Below are positions 47,246-57,800 of a stretch of DNA of 64,000 nucleotides, one piece after another. Position numbers and translations under genes: made by a program. This DNA comes from CAZSNT01 sp964607765. Its GTDB lineage: Bacteria > Verrucomicrobiota > Lentisphaeria > Oligosphaerales > JABHEG01. Every line of letters begins with the position of its first letter. Position 1 is the first letter of the stretch. The notes under the pieces are model-generated. The model was given only the letters and a program-made list of their open reading frames with translations. It was not told where the DNA came from and ran no database searches. The stretch spans positions 1 through 64,000 of the forward strand of contig CAZSNT010000003.1 in NCBI GenBank assembly GCA_964607765.1. Direction: 5' to 3'.

Positions 47246-49519
47246 ATGATCAGCACTATGCACGAGAGAAAACCCGCAGAGCCAATTCGCGCCGCGGTTG
47301 ACTGTGTCAATCCGCTGATCGGTGCGGTGACCTACGCGGAAGGCACGCGCGACGCACACGGCTTCGGCAAGACCTTTCCGGGTGCAGCCACCCCTTTCGG
47401 CTTGGTGCAGCTCAGCCCGGACACCATCACCGGGGGCGACAACGGTTCCGGTTACTCCTATGTGCACACCACGGTCGAGGGATTCAGCTTCACGCACATG
47501 AGCGGCGTGGGCTGGTTCGGCGATTTCGGCAACTTCCTGGTGACACCGACCGTCGGCAGGCTCAGGACCGCGAGGGGCGCGCCCGAATGCCCGGACACCG
47601 GATACCGGTCCCGCATATCGCACGACACGGAGATCGCCGAAGCCGGCTACTACGCCATCAGCCTTGACGACTACCGGATCCGTGCCGAACTGACAGCTGC
47701 GCCGCGCGCCGGCATGCTCCGCTTCACCTTCCCGGCGCATGCGCAGTCACGGATCCAGATCGACTTGTCCAGGCGCGTTGGCGGCACGTCGACCGAACAG
47801 TTCGTCCGGGTCGTGGACGATCACACGATCTGCGGCTGGATGAAATGCCCGCCCGAAGGCGGCGGCTGGGGCAATGGCGGCGGCAAGGTCGACTACACAG
47901 TCCACTTCTACTGCCAGTTCAGCAAACCGCTCGAACGGCACGGCGTGTGGCGAGCCCACATCCCCGATGACTGGGCACGCAGGAATGGCGACGTTGCGAG
48001 CGAGGCCTATCAGGCCGCCGCAGCGAATGCGGAAATCGCATATGACGAGAAGCAGGCCCGAGGCCCGCACCTTGGGTTCTTCACTGAGTTTGCGACGTCC
48101 GCAGACGAGACAGTTCTCGTCAAGTGCGGCATCTCGTTCGTCAGCATCGAGGGCGCGAAGGCGAACCTGACGCACGACATCCCGCACTGGGATTTCGATG
48201 CAGTCTGCGCCGAGGCGCGCGCTGCCTGGGCCGACGCCCTGTCCCGTGTGCGTGTGACGGGTGGCAGTGAAGACGACAGGATCAAGTTCTTCACAGCGTT
48301 GTACCACACCATGATCGATCCCCGCAGCGTGTCCGACGTGAACGGGGACACCGTCGGCGCCGACGGCTGCGTGCACCGGGCCACGGGCTTCACCAGCCGC
48401 ACAATCTTCAGCGGCTGGGACGTGTTCCGGTCGCAGTTCCCGCTGCAGACGCTGATCAACCCGGCCGTGGTCAACGACGAGATCAACTCGCTGCTGCAGC
48501 TTGCCGAGCTGAGCGGCAGAGGCTATCTGCCGCGCTGGGAGATCATGAACTCCTACTCGGGCTGCATGCTCGGGAATCCGGCCGTGTCGGTGATCGTGGA
48601 TGCCTATGAGAAGGGCATCCGGAACTACGACGTAGAGAAGGCGTTCGCCTGCTGCAGGAAGTCAGTGGATACGTTCACGAACGGCGAGTTGGGCTACGCA
48701 GCCGCGGGGACTGGCAAGGGCTGCATATCCGAGACTCTCGAGTACGCCTACTCTGACTGGTGTTTTGCACGGTTTGCCGAGAGTCTGGGCAGGAAGGACC
48801 TGGCCCATGCCTACTACGCCAGAAGCCAAGCCTACCGCAACATCTGGAACGACGAGGTCCACTGGTTCCGATCGAGAGACGCGGACGGCGCCTGGCTCGA
48901 GTGGCAGGGCAAGACCGTGCACGGACAGGGATGCCGCGAGTCCAACCCCTACCAGCAGGGCTGGTTTGTCCCGCACGATGTGCCCGGACTGGTCGAACTG
49001 ATGGGCCGCGACACGTTCCTCCGGGAACTCATTGCGCTGTTCGAAAACACGCCCGAGGACTTCCGCTGGAACGACTACTACAACCACCCGAACGAGCCGG
49101 TCCACAACGTCGCCTTCCTCTTCAACGAGGTCGGTGAACCGTGGCTGACTCAGAAGTGGACGCGGCGCGTGTGTGCGAGTGCATACGGGCCGGGCCCGTT
49201 CGGGCTCTGCGGCAACGAGGATGTGGGGCAGATGTCGGCGTGGTACGTCCTGGCCGCGATGGGAATCCACCCCGTCTGCCCAGGCGACGGCAAGTACCAG
49301 ATCACCAGCCCGGTTTTCGGGCGAATCGAGATTGCACTGGACCCCGAGTACTGCACAGGACAGGCCTTCACCATCGTGGCACACGGCAACTCCGAGCAGG
49401 CCATCTACATCCAGTCGATGACATTGAACGGCAGGCCGTTGGATCGTTTCTGGATCACGCACGAGGAGATCACGGCCGGCGGCGTACTTGAAATGGAGAT
49501 GGGGGAAGAACCTGTATGA
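47246..49519 (+). CDS. GH92 alpha-mannosidase
   Basis: 757 residues, full length for the exo-acting, Ca2+-dependent alpha-1,2/1,3/1,4-mannosidase family. It starts VDCVNPLIGAV in the N-terminal beta-sandwich (PGAATPFGLVQLSPDT). The (alpha/alpha)6 barrel holds FSGWDVFRSQFPLQTLINP, NEPVHNVAFLFN (Ca2+-binding and substrate region) and GNEDVGQMSAWYVLAAMGIHP, the family catalytic-base motif. No signal peptide, so it acts on imported mannosides. ATG 47246 or 47258; the former has AAGGA only three bases upstream. Its stop overlaps the next start as ATGA. Confidence 0.93.
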   Translation: MISTMHERKPAEPIRAAVDCVNPLIGAVTYAEGTRDAHGFGKTFPGAATPFGLVQLSPDTITGGDNGSGYSYVHTTVEGFSFTHMSGVGWFGDFGNFLVTPTVGRLRTARGAPECPDTGYRSRISHDTEIAEAGYYAISLDDYRIRAELTAAPRAGMLRFTFPAHAQSRIQIDLSRRVGGTSTEQFVRVVDDHTICGWMKCPPEGGGWGNGGGKVDYTVHFYCQFSKPLERHGVWRAHIPDDWARRNGDVASEAYQAAAANAEIAYDEKQARGPHLGFFTEFATSADETVLVKCGISFVSIEGAKANLTHDIPHWDFDAVCAEARAAWADALSRVRVTGGSEDDRIKFFTALYHTMIDPRSVSDVNGDTVGADGCVHRATGFTSRTIFSGWDVFRSQFPLQTLINPAVVNDEINSLLQLAELSGRGYLPRWEIMNSYSGCMLGNPAVSVIVDAYEKGIRNYDVEKAFACCRKSVDTFTNGELGYAAAGTGKGCISETLEYAYSDWCFARFAESLGRKDLAHAYYARSQAYRNIWNDEVHWFRSRDADGAWLEWQGKTVHGQGCRESNPYQQGWFVPHDVPGLVELMGRDTFLRELIALFENTPEDFRWNDYYNHPNEPVHNVAFLFNEVGEPWLTQKWTRRVCASAYGPGPFGLCGNEDVGQMSAWYVLAAMGIHPVCPGDGKYQITSPVFGRIEIALDPEYCTGQAFTIVAHGNSEQAIYIQSMTLNGRPLDRFWITHEEITAGGVLEMEMGEEPV

Positions 49520-51705
49520 CCTTGCGCAGCATCATCCTGGGACTTCTCGGCGGAAGCGCCATCTGTTCCCTTTCGTTCTTCAACGACTACATCATCAAGC
49601 AGCAGCGGCTTGTGGCGCACCAGATGCCGCCGGTCGTGTACGGCTGCCTGATTCTCGGCGTGCTCGTAGCCGGGCTGGTCTGCCGGTATGTGGGCAGACG
49701 CCGGGCATTGACAGCCGCCGAATGGGCGGTCATCGCCGGCTTGTCGCTGGTTGCCTGCGGCGTGCCGGGCTGGGGCCTGATCGAGTGCGTGCCGCCGACC
49801 GCGATCATGACGCATCACTACGTGCGGATCGAGCCGAGCTGGCGCAGTGACAAGGCGGACGTTGTCGCGACCGTACCGAAACAGATGCTGGTGGATCTGA
49901 CCGACGACGACGGTACCGCCCTGGACGGCTACGTCCGCGGCCTGGCGGAAGGCGATCGCCACATCCCGCTCAGCGCCGTGCCGTGGGGGGCGTGGCGGCG
50001 GACCATGCGTTTCTGGCTGCCGTTCATGCTGTCCATCACGATCGCAGCCTTCGGCCTGGCGGCCGTGGTGCATCGGCAATGGGCGCACCATGAGGCGCTG
50101 CCCTACCCCATTTCGGTGTTTGCGCACGCGCTCCTACCCGAGGAAGGCGGCGCCGGAGTGGCTGTCTTCCGCAACCGTCTCTTCTGGATCGGTGCGCTGT
50201 CCGTTCTGGCCATACAGATGAACAACTACCTGGTCCAGTGGTTCCCGCAATACCTCATTCCGGTCTCACTTCGCGTGAGTCTGATTCCGTTCTACGAGGT
50301 CATGCCTTTCCTGAACGGGCCCGGGTTCAAGTACGAGCTGTCGTTTGCCGTTCTGGGTCTGGCCTACTTCCTGCGCACGAACGTCGCGTTGTCCGTGGGG
50401 CTCGTGCCGTACATTCACACCGGAATCTGCCTGATCCTGGCCGTCTACGGCGTGTCGCTGTCGGGCGGAGCGCACCTGGGCGACAACTACAACACGTTCC
50501 TTTACGCGGGCGGCTATTTCGGTGTGCTCCTGCTCATGCTCTACACAGGCCGGTACTACTACTGGAACGCGCTGCACCAGGGCCTGCTGTTTCCTCCCGC
50601 CAGCGAAGAGACTCCACCCACGCTCGGCAGGCTGCGTGCAGTCGGTGTGGGCGTCGCAGCGACCGCAGTGCTGGTTTTTGTTCTCGACGCTGGTTGGGGC
50701 TGGGCGTTGCTTGGGGGCGCGGCTGCGGGCGCACTGCACCACCAGCTTGCAGGCAGGTTCCGGGTCAAGTCTCCGGTTGATGCGCAGGCGGTCTGGGGCA
50801 TGCGTGTCTTCATTGTCGGCATACTCGTTTTCGTGGCCGTTCTGGTCGGCGTCGGGTTGGACTGGCAACTGGCCGTGCTGTTCGCAGGGATTGCCATGAT
50901 GACGTTCGTGGTGGTGAGCCGGATCGTGGCCGAGACCGGCGCGTTTCTCTTCGGGACCTTCTTCCTGCCCGGCCCGCTCATCCTTGGTTTTGCCGGGGCT
51001 GCCGCGGTCGGGCCACAGGCGATGCTGATCATGGCCCTCGCCGGCAGCGCAATCCTGCTCGCACCCGGCTGGGCGCCCATGCCGTTCATGGTCCAGGCCC
51101 TGAAACTCGCAGACATGGCCAAAGCGGATGTACACAAGACAGCCAAGTGGGGCATTGTCGCGCTTCTGCTCGGCCTCCCGCTGGCTCTTGGTTCCACGCT
51201 CTATTGGTCCTACGACCGCGGCGCGCCCCGCACTTGGCCCGTAGTCGCAAACCAGTACCCCGGCCGAGACATGGTGGCGATGAGCAATCGGCTGGAAGCC
51301 CACGGTGCCCTGGACACGGCCAATTCAGTGCGTGGCTGGCAACGGCTGGGGCACATTGTGCCGGAGCGGTCGCGGGTCACCGCGTTCCTGATCGCGGCCG
51401 GGCTCGCGGTGCTGTGCGGCTGGGCCAGTCTGCGGATCAGCTGGTGGCCGTTCCACCCGGTGATGTTCCTGTTTCTCGGCAGTTTCCACGGACAGTTCAT
51501 GTCCGTTTCGCTGCTTCTCGGCTGTGCGCTCAAGGCAGGTGTGACCCGCTACGGCGGCGCGGCCGCCTACAGCCGCCTCAAGCCGCTGATGATCGGGTTC
51601 ATCGCCGGCAGCGTGGTTGCGGCAACCATCCCGCTGATCGTCGGCGCCATCTACTACCTGTTGACCGGCCTGCCGCCCGCGCAGTTGCGCGGCGGCATAC
51701 TCTGA
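49516..51705 (+). CDS. DUF6785-type OPT-like membrane transporter
   Basis: 729 residues with about 14-16 membrane helices, beginning IILGLLGGSAICSLSFFNDY. The NDY motif, the PYPISVFAHAL stretch and the paired GAHLGDNYNTFLYAGGYFG segment are typical of the DUF6785/DUF6784 proteins of Planctomycetota and Lentisphaerota, distant relatives of oligopeptide transporters. The substrate is unknown; glycan loci are a frequent setting, so an oligosaccharide or glycopeptide role is a fair guess. ATG at 49516 overlaps the GH92 stop (ATGA). Confidence 0.78.
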   Translation: MTLRSIILGLLGGSAICSLSFFNDYIIKQQRLVAHQMPPVVYGCLILGVLVAGLVCRYVGRRRALTAAEWAVIAGLSLVACGVPGWGLIECVPPTAIMTHHYVRIEPSWRSDKADVVATVPKQMLVDLTDDDGTALDGYVRGLAEGDRHIPLSAVPWGAWRRTMRFWLPFMLSITIAAFGLAAVVHRQWAHHEALPYPISVFAHALLPEEGGAGVAVFRNRLFWIGALSVLAIQMNNYLVQWFPQYLIPVSLRVSLIPFYEVMPFLNGPGFKYELSFAVLGLAYFLRTNVALSVGLVPYIHTGICLILAVYGVSLSGGAHLGDNYNTFLYAGGYFGVLLLMLYTGRYYYWNALHQGLLFPPASEETPPTLGRLRAVGVGVAATAVLVFVLDAGWGWALLGGAAAGALHHQLAGRFRVKSPVDAQAVWGMRVFIVGILVFVAVLVGVGLDWQLAVLFAGIAMMTFVVVSRIVAETGAFLFGTFFLPGPLILGFAGAAAVGPQAMLIMALAGSAILLAPGWAPMPFMVQALKLADMAKADVHKTAKWGIVALLLGLPLALGSTLYWSYDRGAPRTWPVVANQYPGRDMVAMSNRLEAHGALDTANSVRGWQRLGHIVPERSRVTAFLIAAGLAVLCGWASLRISWWPFHPVMFLFLGSFHGQFMSVSLLLGCALKAGVTRYGGAAAYSRLKPLMIGFIAGSVVAATIPLIVGAIYYLLTGLPPAQLRGGIL

Positions 51706-51728
51706 TCGCCGGATCACGCTTCGACGGC

Positions 51729-51759
51729 GTGCACCTCGCGCCAGGCGCGCGGGGTGCAC
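51729..51759. promoter_or_regulatory. Intercistronic hairpin before the GH38-like gene
   Basis: GTGCACCTCGCGCC pairs with GGCGCGCGGGGTGCAC around a loop of about four bases, giving a stem of 12-14 pairs with a small bulge. The right arm ends one base before the GTG start at 51761. There is no U-run. It may stabilise the message upstream or limit translation of the GH38-like gene. Confidence 0.45.
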
Positions 51760-51760
51760 A

Positions 51761-54628
51761 GTGAGTTACACAAAAGGACCGTATCCGGTGACAAAAGCGA
51801 CCGATCGACCGAAAACGGCATACATCGTGCCTCACACCCACTGGGATCGTGAGTGGCGATACCCGGTCTGGCGGAATCGTGTGCTCCTTGTCGAGTTCAT
51901 GGCGGAACTGCTGGCGACGCTGGACAGCGACCCGGCCTACCGCTGCTTCCTGCTCGACGGGCAGGTGGCGCCGATCGAGGACTACCTGGAAGTGGCGCCG
52001 CATGACCGGGAGCGCGTGGCCAAGCACATTCGTGACGGCCGGATTGCTGTCGGCCCCTGGTACACGCTGCCCGACCTGTATCCGCTCGATGGCGAGTGCC
52101 TGGTCCGCAACCTGCTCACGGGCACGCGCGTTGCCGCAAAGTACGGCGAACCGACGATGATCGGCTACAACTCTTTCGGGTGGGGCCAGACCGCGCAGTT
52201 CCCGCAGATCTACGCCGGTTTCAGCATCGACTTCATTGTCTGTGCCAAGAAGGTCTCGGAAGAACGTGCGCCGGAGAGCGAGTTCATCTGGGAGGCGCCG
52301 GACGGCACGCGCGTTCTCACCACCCGACTCGGCGAGCATGCCCGCGCGATTTTCTACTTCCACGCCGCCCTGTACGCCAAGTACGGGGTCAACTGCATGA
52401 GCGGCGAGTTCCGGTACGATTCGGCCACGTCGGGTGCCGCCATGCACGATGCCCGGCTCGAGCGTGCCGAGGACGATTTCTTCGTCATCGCTCCACGTTA
52501 CGCGCATGACCCCGACCGACTGAAGAAGGGGGCTGACGACGCCTGGGCCGCGACAGATGCCACGGCTGCGCAGGACCATCGACTGTTCCTGAACGGGACG
52601 GACTTTTCCACGCCACACCCGCATTTGTCGCAGCAGATCGGGGATCTGAATCGCTTGAGCCCGGACACGACCTGGGTCCACGAACGGCTCGAGACGTACG
52701 CGGAGAAACTCCACGAGGCGCTCGATACCGACTCGTTGCGGGTCATCAAAGGCGAACTGCGCGACGGTCCGGCCTGCGACTGCTCGGGTAACGCATTGGC
52801 GTCGCGAGCGTATCTGAAGATGCTGAACAAGGAGGCGCAGAACGTGATCCTGCGCAAAGCCGAGCCGCTGGCTGCGGCACTGGCGCTGTCCGGTACGCCG
52901 TATCCGCGTGGTTTCATGGATGTGGCCTGGAAGCATCTGCTGGAAGCGCACCCGCACGACTCCATCAACGGTGTGACCCAGGACCGCACGGCCGACGATG
53001 TGGAGTACCGGCTGAACCAGGCGCTCGAGATCGGCAAGGCGGTGTACGACAGGAGCGTGTCTGCAGTGCTGAAACAGATCGATGTGAGCGCCTGCGGCGA
53101 GGCCGAACAGGTCCTGGTGGTGTTCAACCCGCTGCCGCGACCGCGCCGGGAAGTGGTCGCCGCCTGCGTCTGCACGCCGGGCACAGACGGCGTCTGGAGT
53201 CTTGCCGCTGCGGACTTCGCAGGCAACGAGCTGACGCTGCAGGAGATCTCCCGTTCCGAGAAGACCTTCCCGGTTCATGACATGCAGGCCCGGCCGTGGC
53301 CTTACCACGCCGACCGTCACATGTTGCTGGTCGACGCGGGAGAAATCCCGGCCGGCGGCTACAAGGCCATCCGCTTTACTCCCAAGTCCCACTTCCTGCG
53401 CGATCACCACTACTGGCTGGAGATGCGCCGAAGCGAGGGGGACCTGTTGTCTCCGTCGGACAACGTGTTGGAGAACGAACACCTGCGCGTTGCGGTCTCC
53501 GCGAACGGGACGTTGACCTTGACTCACAAGGCCTCGGGCAAGACCTACGACGGGCTGCACACCTTCGAGGATGGCGGCGATGTGGGCAACTACTGGGCCT
53601 TTTATCCGCCCTACAACGACCAGGTTTACAACACACTCTCGTCGCAGCCGCGGATCTGGCTCGAAGAGAACGGTGCGCTGTCCGCAACCATCGGCATCGA
53701 GCACCGCCTGGAACTGCCGGCTTTCGCACACGAGCCCGAGTGCGGGGTCCGTGGCGAGAGCCGGCGCAGCGACGAGACGAAGCCGCTGGTCATCGCCTCC
53801 CGCATCACGTTGCGCAAGGGCGCTCGGCGCGTGGACATCCGCACGGAGATTGACAACACCATTCGGAACCACCGCCTGCGCGTGGCGTTCCCGACAGGGA
53901 TCAAGGCAGAGCGTGCCTGTGCATCGGGGCACTTCACTGTTGACGAGCGCCCGCGCGTCCCGGTCAAAGACGCCAATGGCGAGTATTGGCCCGAAATGCA
54001 GACGTTGCCAACGCAGCACTTTGTCGATCTGTCGACAGACGGCCACGGCCTGGCGTTGTTGCACACCGGCATGACCGAATACGAGGCGTGCACCGACGAG
54101 AATGCCACCTTGCGGATGACTCTCTTCCGTGCCATGGGCAACATGATTGTGACGTGGTGGGAAGCGGTCGGGGTCTTCCCGGACCAGGACGGCAGCCAGC
54201 TCCAGCGCAAGCTGACCTTCGACTACGCGCTGTACCCGCATGACGGTGATTGGGCCGACGCGGGAGTATACGCCGAAGCCGAAGCGCTGAACGTGCCTTT
54301 GGCGCCGTTCCAGTTGGCGTCGAACCGCCAGACGGGCCCGTTGCCGACCGAGACGAGCTTCTACGCGATCGAACCCGCCAACCTGATCGTTGCCGCGTTC
54401 AAGCAGGCCCAGGATCGCGAGAGCTGTGTCCTGCGCGTGTTCAACCCGACGCACGAGGCAATCACGGGAAGAATCCGGCTGAAAGCGTCGCTTGAGGGCG
54501 CCTACTTGACCGACCTGAACGAGACCCGTATCTGCGGACTGGATCTGGCCAGCGACGGCAGTGTCGAGCTCGAAGCCGGTCCTGGGAAGATCGTCACGAT
54601 TGAGCTTGTGCCGGGAGGAACGGCATGA
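51761..54628 (+). CDS. GH38-like alpha-mannosidase-fold protein
   Basis: 955 residues, no signal peptide. The metal-binding start YIVPHTHWDREWRYP, the IVGPWYTLPD-like stretch and AHPHDSINGVTQDRTADDVEYR fit bacterial GH38 enzymes such as MngB. The site that carries the nucleophile/zinc-ligand Asp in that family (IGYLPDSFG in MngB) reads IGYNSFGWG near residues 134-142. No Asp falls there under either a gapped or an ungapped alignment. The protein may be inactive, use another residue, or have a new specificity. The C-terminal half is the usual beta-sandwich region (about 400-950). GTG start at 51761; another GTG lies at 51788. Confidence 0.83.
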   Translation: MSYTKGPYPVTKATDRPKTAYIVPHTHWDREWRYPVWRNRVLLVEFMAELLATLDSDPAYRCFLLDGQVAPIEDYLEVAPHDRERVAKHIRDGRIAVGPWYTLPDLYPLDGECLVRNLLTGTRVAAKYGEPTMIGYNSFGWGQTAQFPQIYAGFSIDFIVCAKKVSEERAPESEFIWEAPDGTRVLTTRLGEHARAIFYFHAALYAKYGVNCMSGEFRYDSATSGAAMHDARLERAEDDFFVIAPRYAHDPDRLKKGADDAWAATDATAAQDHRLFLNGTDFSTPHPHLSQQIGDLNRLSPDTTWVHERLETYAEKLHEALDTDSLRVIKGELRDGPACDCSGNALASRAYLKMLNKEAQNVILRKAEPLAAALALSGTPYPRGFMDVAWKHLLEAHPHDSINGVTQDRTADDVEYRLNQALEIGKAVYDRSVSAVLKQIDVSACGEAEQVLVVFNPLPRPRREVVAACVCTPGTDGVWSLAAADFAGNELTLQEISRSEKTFPVHDMQARPWPYHADRHMLLVDAGEIPAGGYKAIRFTPKSHFLRDHHYWLEMRRSEGDLLSPSDNVLENEHLRVAVSANGTLTLTHKASGKTYDGLHTFEDGGDVGNYWAFYPPYNDQVYNTLSSQPRIWLEENGALSATIGIEHRLELPAFAHEPECGVRGESRRSDETKPLVIASRITLRKGARRVDIRTEIDNTIRNHRLRVAFPTGIKAERACASGHFTVDERPRVPVKDANGEYWPEMQTLPTQHFVDLSTDGHGLALLHTGMTEYEACTDENATLRMTLFRAMGNMIVTWWEAVGVFPDQDGSQLQRKLTFDYALYPHDGDWADAGVYAEAEALNVPLAPFQLASNRQTGPLPTETSFYAIEPANLIVAAFKQAQDRESCVLRVFNPTHEAITGRIRLKASLEGAYLTDLNETRICGLDLASDGSVELEAGPGKIVTIELVPGGTA

Positions 54629-54667
54629 GCGGGGCGGGTATGCTGCAGCGGTGTTGGAGCATGATAT

Positions 54668-54836
54668 GCAGGAGCAAGGGGCTGCTCCTGCCACCGAACC
54701 CCGGTTCGGTGTCGGCGGCAGCCTCTGCCGCCGAACCGCTTGGAGCTGCTCCTGCCACCGAACCCCGGTTCGGTGTCGGCGGCAGCCTCTGCCGCCGAGT
54801 GGGAATGCAGGAGCAAGGGGCTGCTCCTGCCACCGG
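54668..54836. repeat. BIME-like array of palindromic units
   Basis: Three palindromic modules recur between the GH38-like and GH95-like genes. The first is GCAGGAGCA...TGCTCCTGC (24 bases at 54668-54691, repeated at 54807-54830). The second is CCGAACCCCGGTTCGG. The third is CGGCGGCAGCCTCTGCCGCCG. A 54-base unit at 54681-54734 is repeated exactly at 54745-54798. No coding role is seen. The modules differ from the GTAGGGGCG palindromes at the left end of the window, so they need another origin. Confidence 0.85.
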
Positions 54837-54890
54837 GCCTAACTCCGGCGTGGTAACAGCCGCATCGTGAGTCGCGGCAAGGAGAACAGC

Positions 54891-57800
54891 ATGAGTGTCG
54901 CAACGGGCATGTCACCAGCATGGAACGCGGCTAGGACGAAACTGACGGACTACCTGTCCGTCTACGACGAACCGATTCCGTCGTTGAGAGACGTCAACAC
55001 GATTCCCGACGCGCCGATCTGCGGGAGCGGCAAGCTGACGGTGGCCGTGGATGGCAACCACCGGGACGTGAGCTACCACTTCTCCAAGTCCGACTTCTGG
55101 CACATCACTTCCAGGTGGGAGACGCTGTTCCAGAAGTACCACATCCGCCAGGCACCCCTGTGTCGACTCGCGCTGACCGTACACAATGCCGCTGGCGATG
55201 CGGCGGGGTTCCGTCATGTGCAGGACATGTCGGGTGCCGAGATTCGCAGTGCTCTGCCCGTGGCAGGCGGTGTGCTGAACGTGCGCTGTGTGCCTCTGGC
55301 TCAGCGCGACCTGGTGCTCTACGAGCTCGAGGCTACGGATGCGCCTGTGTCAGTCACGGTGGCTCTCGAGACCGACAACGAGTGCGACAATTTCTTCATT
55401 CTCGAGGGGCATCAGGGCGCCGAGACCGTCTGGGTGCGCAAAGAGCACACCTCGTTCATCACGGTCAATGCGGCGGTAGTCATGCGTGTCATGGGGGGCG
55501 ACAATGTGCGCCCGACCTACGACGGCGGATTCAAGGCGGCGCTCTCGGTCGAAGTCCGGCCCGGCAGCACAGTCCGTCTTCTGTTGAGTGCCAAGGGGGG
55601 CAAGGACGAGTACGAACATCTCGAGCAGTCGCTGGCGGCCGTGGCTGCGGTCGGCGCTGACGACATTGCTGCGCTGTTGGGCGACCATGCCGAATGGTGG
55701 CGGGACTTCTGGCTGAAGTCCTGGCTGGACATCGGCGATCCCGCGATCGAGCGTTTCTACTACGGGGCCCAGTACGTACACGGCTGTTCTGTCGACCTGG
55801 ACGGCCGCGTCGTGCCGGGGCTGGCCGGCGGGTGGATCACGAACCCCAATCCGATCTGGGGCGGCACCTACACTATGAACTACAACGGCGAGTCGCCGTT
55901 CTGGGGGCTTTGCTCGTCGAACCGCGGCGAGTTCGTCCTGCCCTATGCCCGGGCCTGCCAGGACTTCGTCCCGCAGGGGCGGGAACTGGCAGGGCGTCTC
56001 GGCACGCGGGGCTTCGTCATGCCGGTGATGATCGGGCCGTGGGGGATCACGGACAACGACGATGCCCTGGGGCAGAAGAGCAACGCGTCCATGTCCGCCC
56101 TGGCCATGATCTGGCACTATCAGACGACGCGTGATCGGGAGTTCCTCGCGCACACGCTCTACCCGTACCTCCGGGAACTGATGGAGTATTGGGAGGACAA
56201 CCTGGAGCTGGACGACTCCGGGCGATACGTGATCCACGGCTCCGCTCGCGAACGCAATCCCGGGGACGTCAATCCCGGCGAGGATCTGGCGTTCGTAAGG
56301 CAGATCCTGGAGACCGTGCAGGAAGGCAGCGAAATCCTCGGGCTGGATGCGGACCGCCGGGACCTGTGGCGCGACTACCAGGACCGGCTCAGCGACTATC
56401 CCGTGGCCAATGTCGAGGGGAATCTGTGCTTCAAAGAGGCCGAAAACCGGATGTGCGTGTCTCTGCAGGGCGTTGGCGACAACGTGTGCGCCCTGAACCC
56501 GGTCTATCCCGGGGGCGCGATTGACCGCGATCCCTCGGGCAAGGGCCGGATCATCGCCCGCAACACACTGCGCTACCTCCAGTCCTGGAATCAGGCCAAT
56601 TCGTTCACCCGCGTTTTCTGTCAGGCAGTGCGAGCCGAATGGCCCGGCGGCGAGTTGCTGGACTTGTTCAAAGCCCGGATCACCGGCGAGGGGGATGGTC
56701 CGTTCGAGCATCTGCGCCGGAACAACACGTTTCTGCCGCACATCCACTCGTTCGAAGGCACAGCCCCCACCGAGTTTATCAACAGCATGCTGGCCCAGGC
56801 ACACGGCGGCGTGCTGAAGGTGTTTGGCGTCTGGCCGAAGGACCGGAATGCATCCTTCTCGCGTTTGCGCGTGTGCGGGGCGTTCCTCGTGTCCGGGAAA
56901 CTCCAGGACGGCGTTGTCACGGACGTGGAGATCCTCTCCGAACAGGGCGAGACCTGCCGCATGCTGAGTTGCTGGCCGGGACACGCCATGAAGGTGGAGC
57001 AAGTGACGGCCGGGGCAACCGCACCGGTCGCTGTCCGGGAAGACGAGGGAGCGTACGCGTGGGATACGGTGCCCGGCGGCGTCTACCGTGTGACCATCGG
57101 GGAGGCGGTCCAGGAAGAGTCGAGTAACTCCCCGCTGATGCTGGTGCCCATTTTCGAATCGGCCGCGAAGGCGGAAGTCAAACACACCGATGCCGCTCTC
57201 GACATTGTGCTGACCCCGCGCACGCGTTCCACGCAGTTGGCTCTCGATGTGGTCTACGCTGACGAGAGTCGCAGCGACTGCACGGCGGCGTGTCAGTTCG
57301 CCGTGCGGGACGCGGCGATTGCGCAGGTCAGGCCCGACGGTGTTCTTTCCGGCATCGGCCGGGGCCGCACGTGCGTCGATGTGACGGCTGAGATCGATGG
57401 TGCCGAACTGGCCGCCTCAATCTCGGTGTACGTGCTGCCCATCGATGTGGTCATGGATGTCACCGTGACGACAGCACCCTCAGATGCACCGCCGCGGGAC
57501 GGGGTCTGGAACACCCTCAAGTCCCTGGAGGTGGGTTACGGCATGGATGGCCCGGATGTGATTTCCCGGGCCCGGTCGAACTCCTACGGTTTCGGCACGT
57601 ATCGCCACAACGGCGACGGCAAAGACGCGTGGCTGCAGTTCGATTTCGGCTCGGTGTCCGCCTTGGACGAGATGTGGGTATGGAATTACAACTGTCCGGC
57701 CGACTACCGCGTTCTCTGGTGGAACGGTGGGCGAGCCAACGGGCTGCGCGATGTCCGGATCGAGTACTCCGAAGCCGGCGAGAATTGGGTCGAGCTCGAG

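Noticed and set aside
51599..54694. Very long (about 1031 codons) minus-strand open frame over the GH38-like gene
   Set aside because: It is a shadow of the plus-strand gene. The sense frame has clear family motifs; the antisense translation has none.
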